Shown here piece by piece: positions 4,755-5,012 of a DNA stretch of 5,012 nucleotides. The stretch is from the NCBI GenBank assembly GCA_016931015.1, contig JAFGFP010000122.1, positions 1-5,012 of the forward strand, in the 5' to 3' direction. Under the pieces are notes generated by a model. It was given only the letters and a program-made list of their open reading frames with translations, ran no database searches and was not told the origin of the DNA. Positions within the stretch are counted from its first letter, which is position 1. Every line of letters starts with the position of its first letter. Source of the DNA: Dehalococcoidales bacterium (GTDB lineage Bacteria; Chloroflexota; Dehalococcoidia; Dehalococcoidales; UBA5760). Both the position numbers and the translations under genes were made by a program.

Positions 4755-5012
4755 ATGAGAGACTTACTCGAGAAGCTGGCCAGAGGCGAGATTTCCGTGG
4801 CGGAAGCCGAAAAGCTCATCCGGGTCACGGCAATACAGCAAATAGAGCACCTGGCCAAACTGGACAACGGGCGGGAGCTTAGAAAAGGCATCCCGGAGAT
4901 AATACTCGCCGACGGGAAATCGCCGGAGGACACAGCGGCCATTACCTTAAATGCGGTAGCCCAGGTGGGACGCGTCATCGTCAGCCGAGCAAGCGCCAGC
5001 CACGTCGATGCC
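4755..5012 (+). CDS. larB: LarB, NaAD carboxylase/hydrolase (N-terminal 86 codons, cut by right edge)
   Basis: LarB catalyses the first NPN step. It carboxylates the pyridinium ring of nicotinic acid adenine dinucleotide and cleaves off AMP, giving the 3,5-biscarboxylic acid mononucleotide used by LarE. The frame is open from the ATG to the window end, 86 of an expected 250 or so residues. Visible are the helical N-terminus (MRDLLEKLARGEISVAEAE) and the family motif LDNGRELRKGIPEIILADGKSPED (about 36-59), which matches the usual LD-x-x-R-x-x-R-x-G-x-PE...GK pattern, followed by VGRVIVSRAS (71-80). The C-terminal PurE-like catalytic domain lies outside the window. AAGGA at 4741-4745 is 9 nt before the ATG. 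The gene diverges from larC with 113 nt between the starts, and its function is supported by larC and larE next to it. Confidence 0.93.
   Translation, partial: MRDLLEKLARGEISVAEAEKLIRVTAIQQIEHLAKLDNGRELRKGIPEIILADGKSPEDTAAITLNAVAQVGRVIVSRASASHVDA

Noticed and set aside
4691..4978. Two frames overlapping the start of larB (one on each strand)
   Set aside because: The third frame gives an unmistakable LarB N-terminus with a ribosome-binding site; the others are shadows and only appear complete because larB itself has no stop in the window.

Overview
The window looks like chromosomal DNA of a moderately GC-rich bacterium, probably a strict or facultative anaerobe. Two flavodoxin-fold genes, a stand-alone response regulator and nickel-pincer cofactor genes fit an anaerobic lineage such as Chloroflexota (Dehalococcoidia). 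That placement is an impression from protein style, not a demonstrated assignment. No rRNA, tRNA, CRISPR array, insertion sequence or phage gene is visible.

Left part (1-2580). A reading frame on the minus strand runs off the left edge (1 to about 203) and may be the start of an unrecognised gene. An AT-rich intergenic stretch (about 240-350) with short CTAAC direct repeats and small dyads separates it from a plus-strand group. That group starts at a good sigma70-like promoter (-10 TATAAT at 422-427). It holds a single-domain response regulator with an enlarged loop before its conserved lysine (472-882), a short-chain flavodoxin (949-1398) and a second, different flavodoxin-domain protein (1406-1966) 7 nt further on. 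After a 225-nt gap with its own promoter comes a 99-aa antibiotic-biosynthesis-monooxygenase (ABM)-like ferredoxin-fold protein (2192-2491).

Right part (2565-5012). This is a nickel-pincer nucleotide (NPN) cofactor biosynthesis locus. larC (nickel insertase) and larE (sulfur transferase) lie on the minus strand with a 35-nt overlap, followed by a short intrinsic-terminator-like hairpin. larB (NaAD carboxylase/hydrolase) diverges on the plus strand and is cut by the right edge after 86 codons. LarB makes the biscarboxylated pyridinium mononucleotide, LarE converts its carboxylates to thiocarboxylates using its own cysteine sulfur, and LarC inserts nickel using CTP. Together they make the cofactor of lactate racemase (LarA) and related racemases/epimerases. 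No larA-type enzyme is visible, so the cofactor's user lies beyond larB or elsewhere. The larB-larC intergenic region carries a near-perfect 19-bp dyad that overlaps the predicted larB -35 element and is the best candidate operator here.

The left group and the lar locus are convergent and separated by about 90 nt. I see no direct functional link between them.
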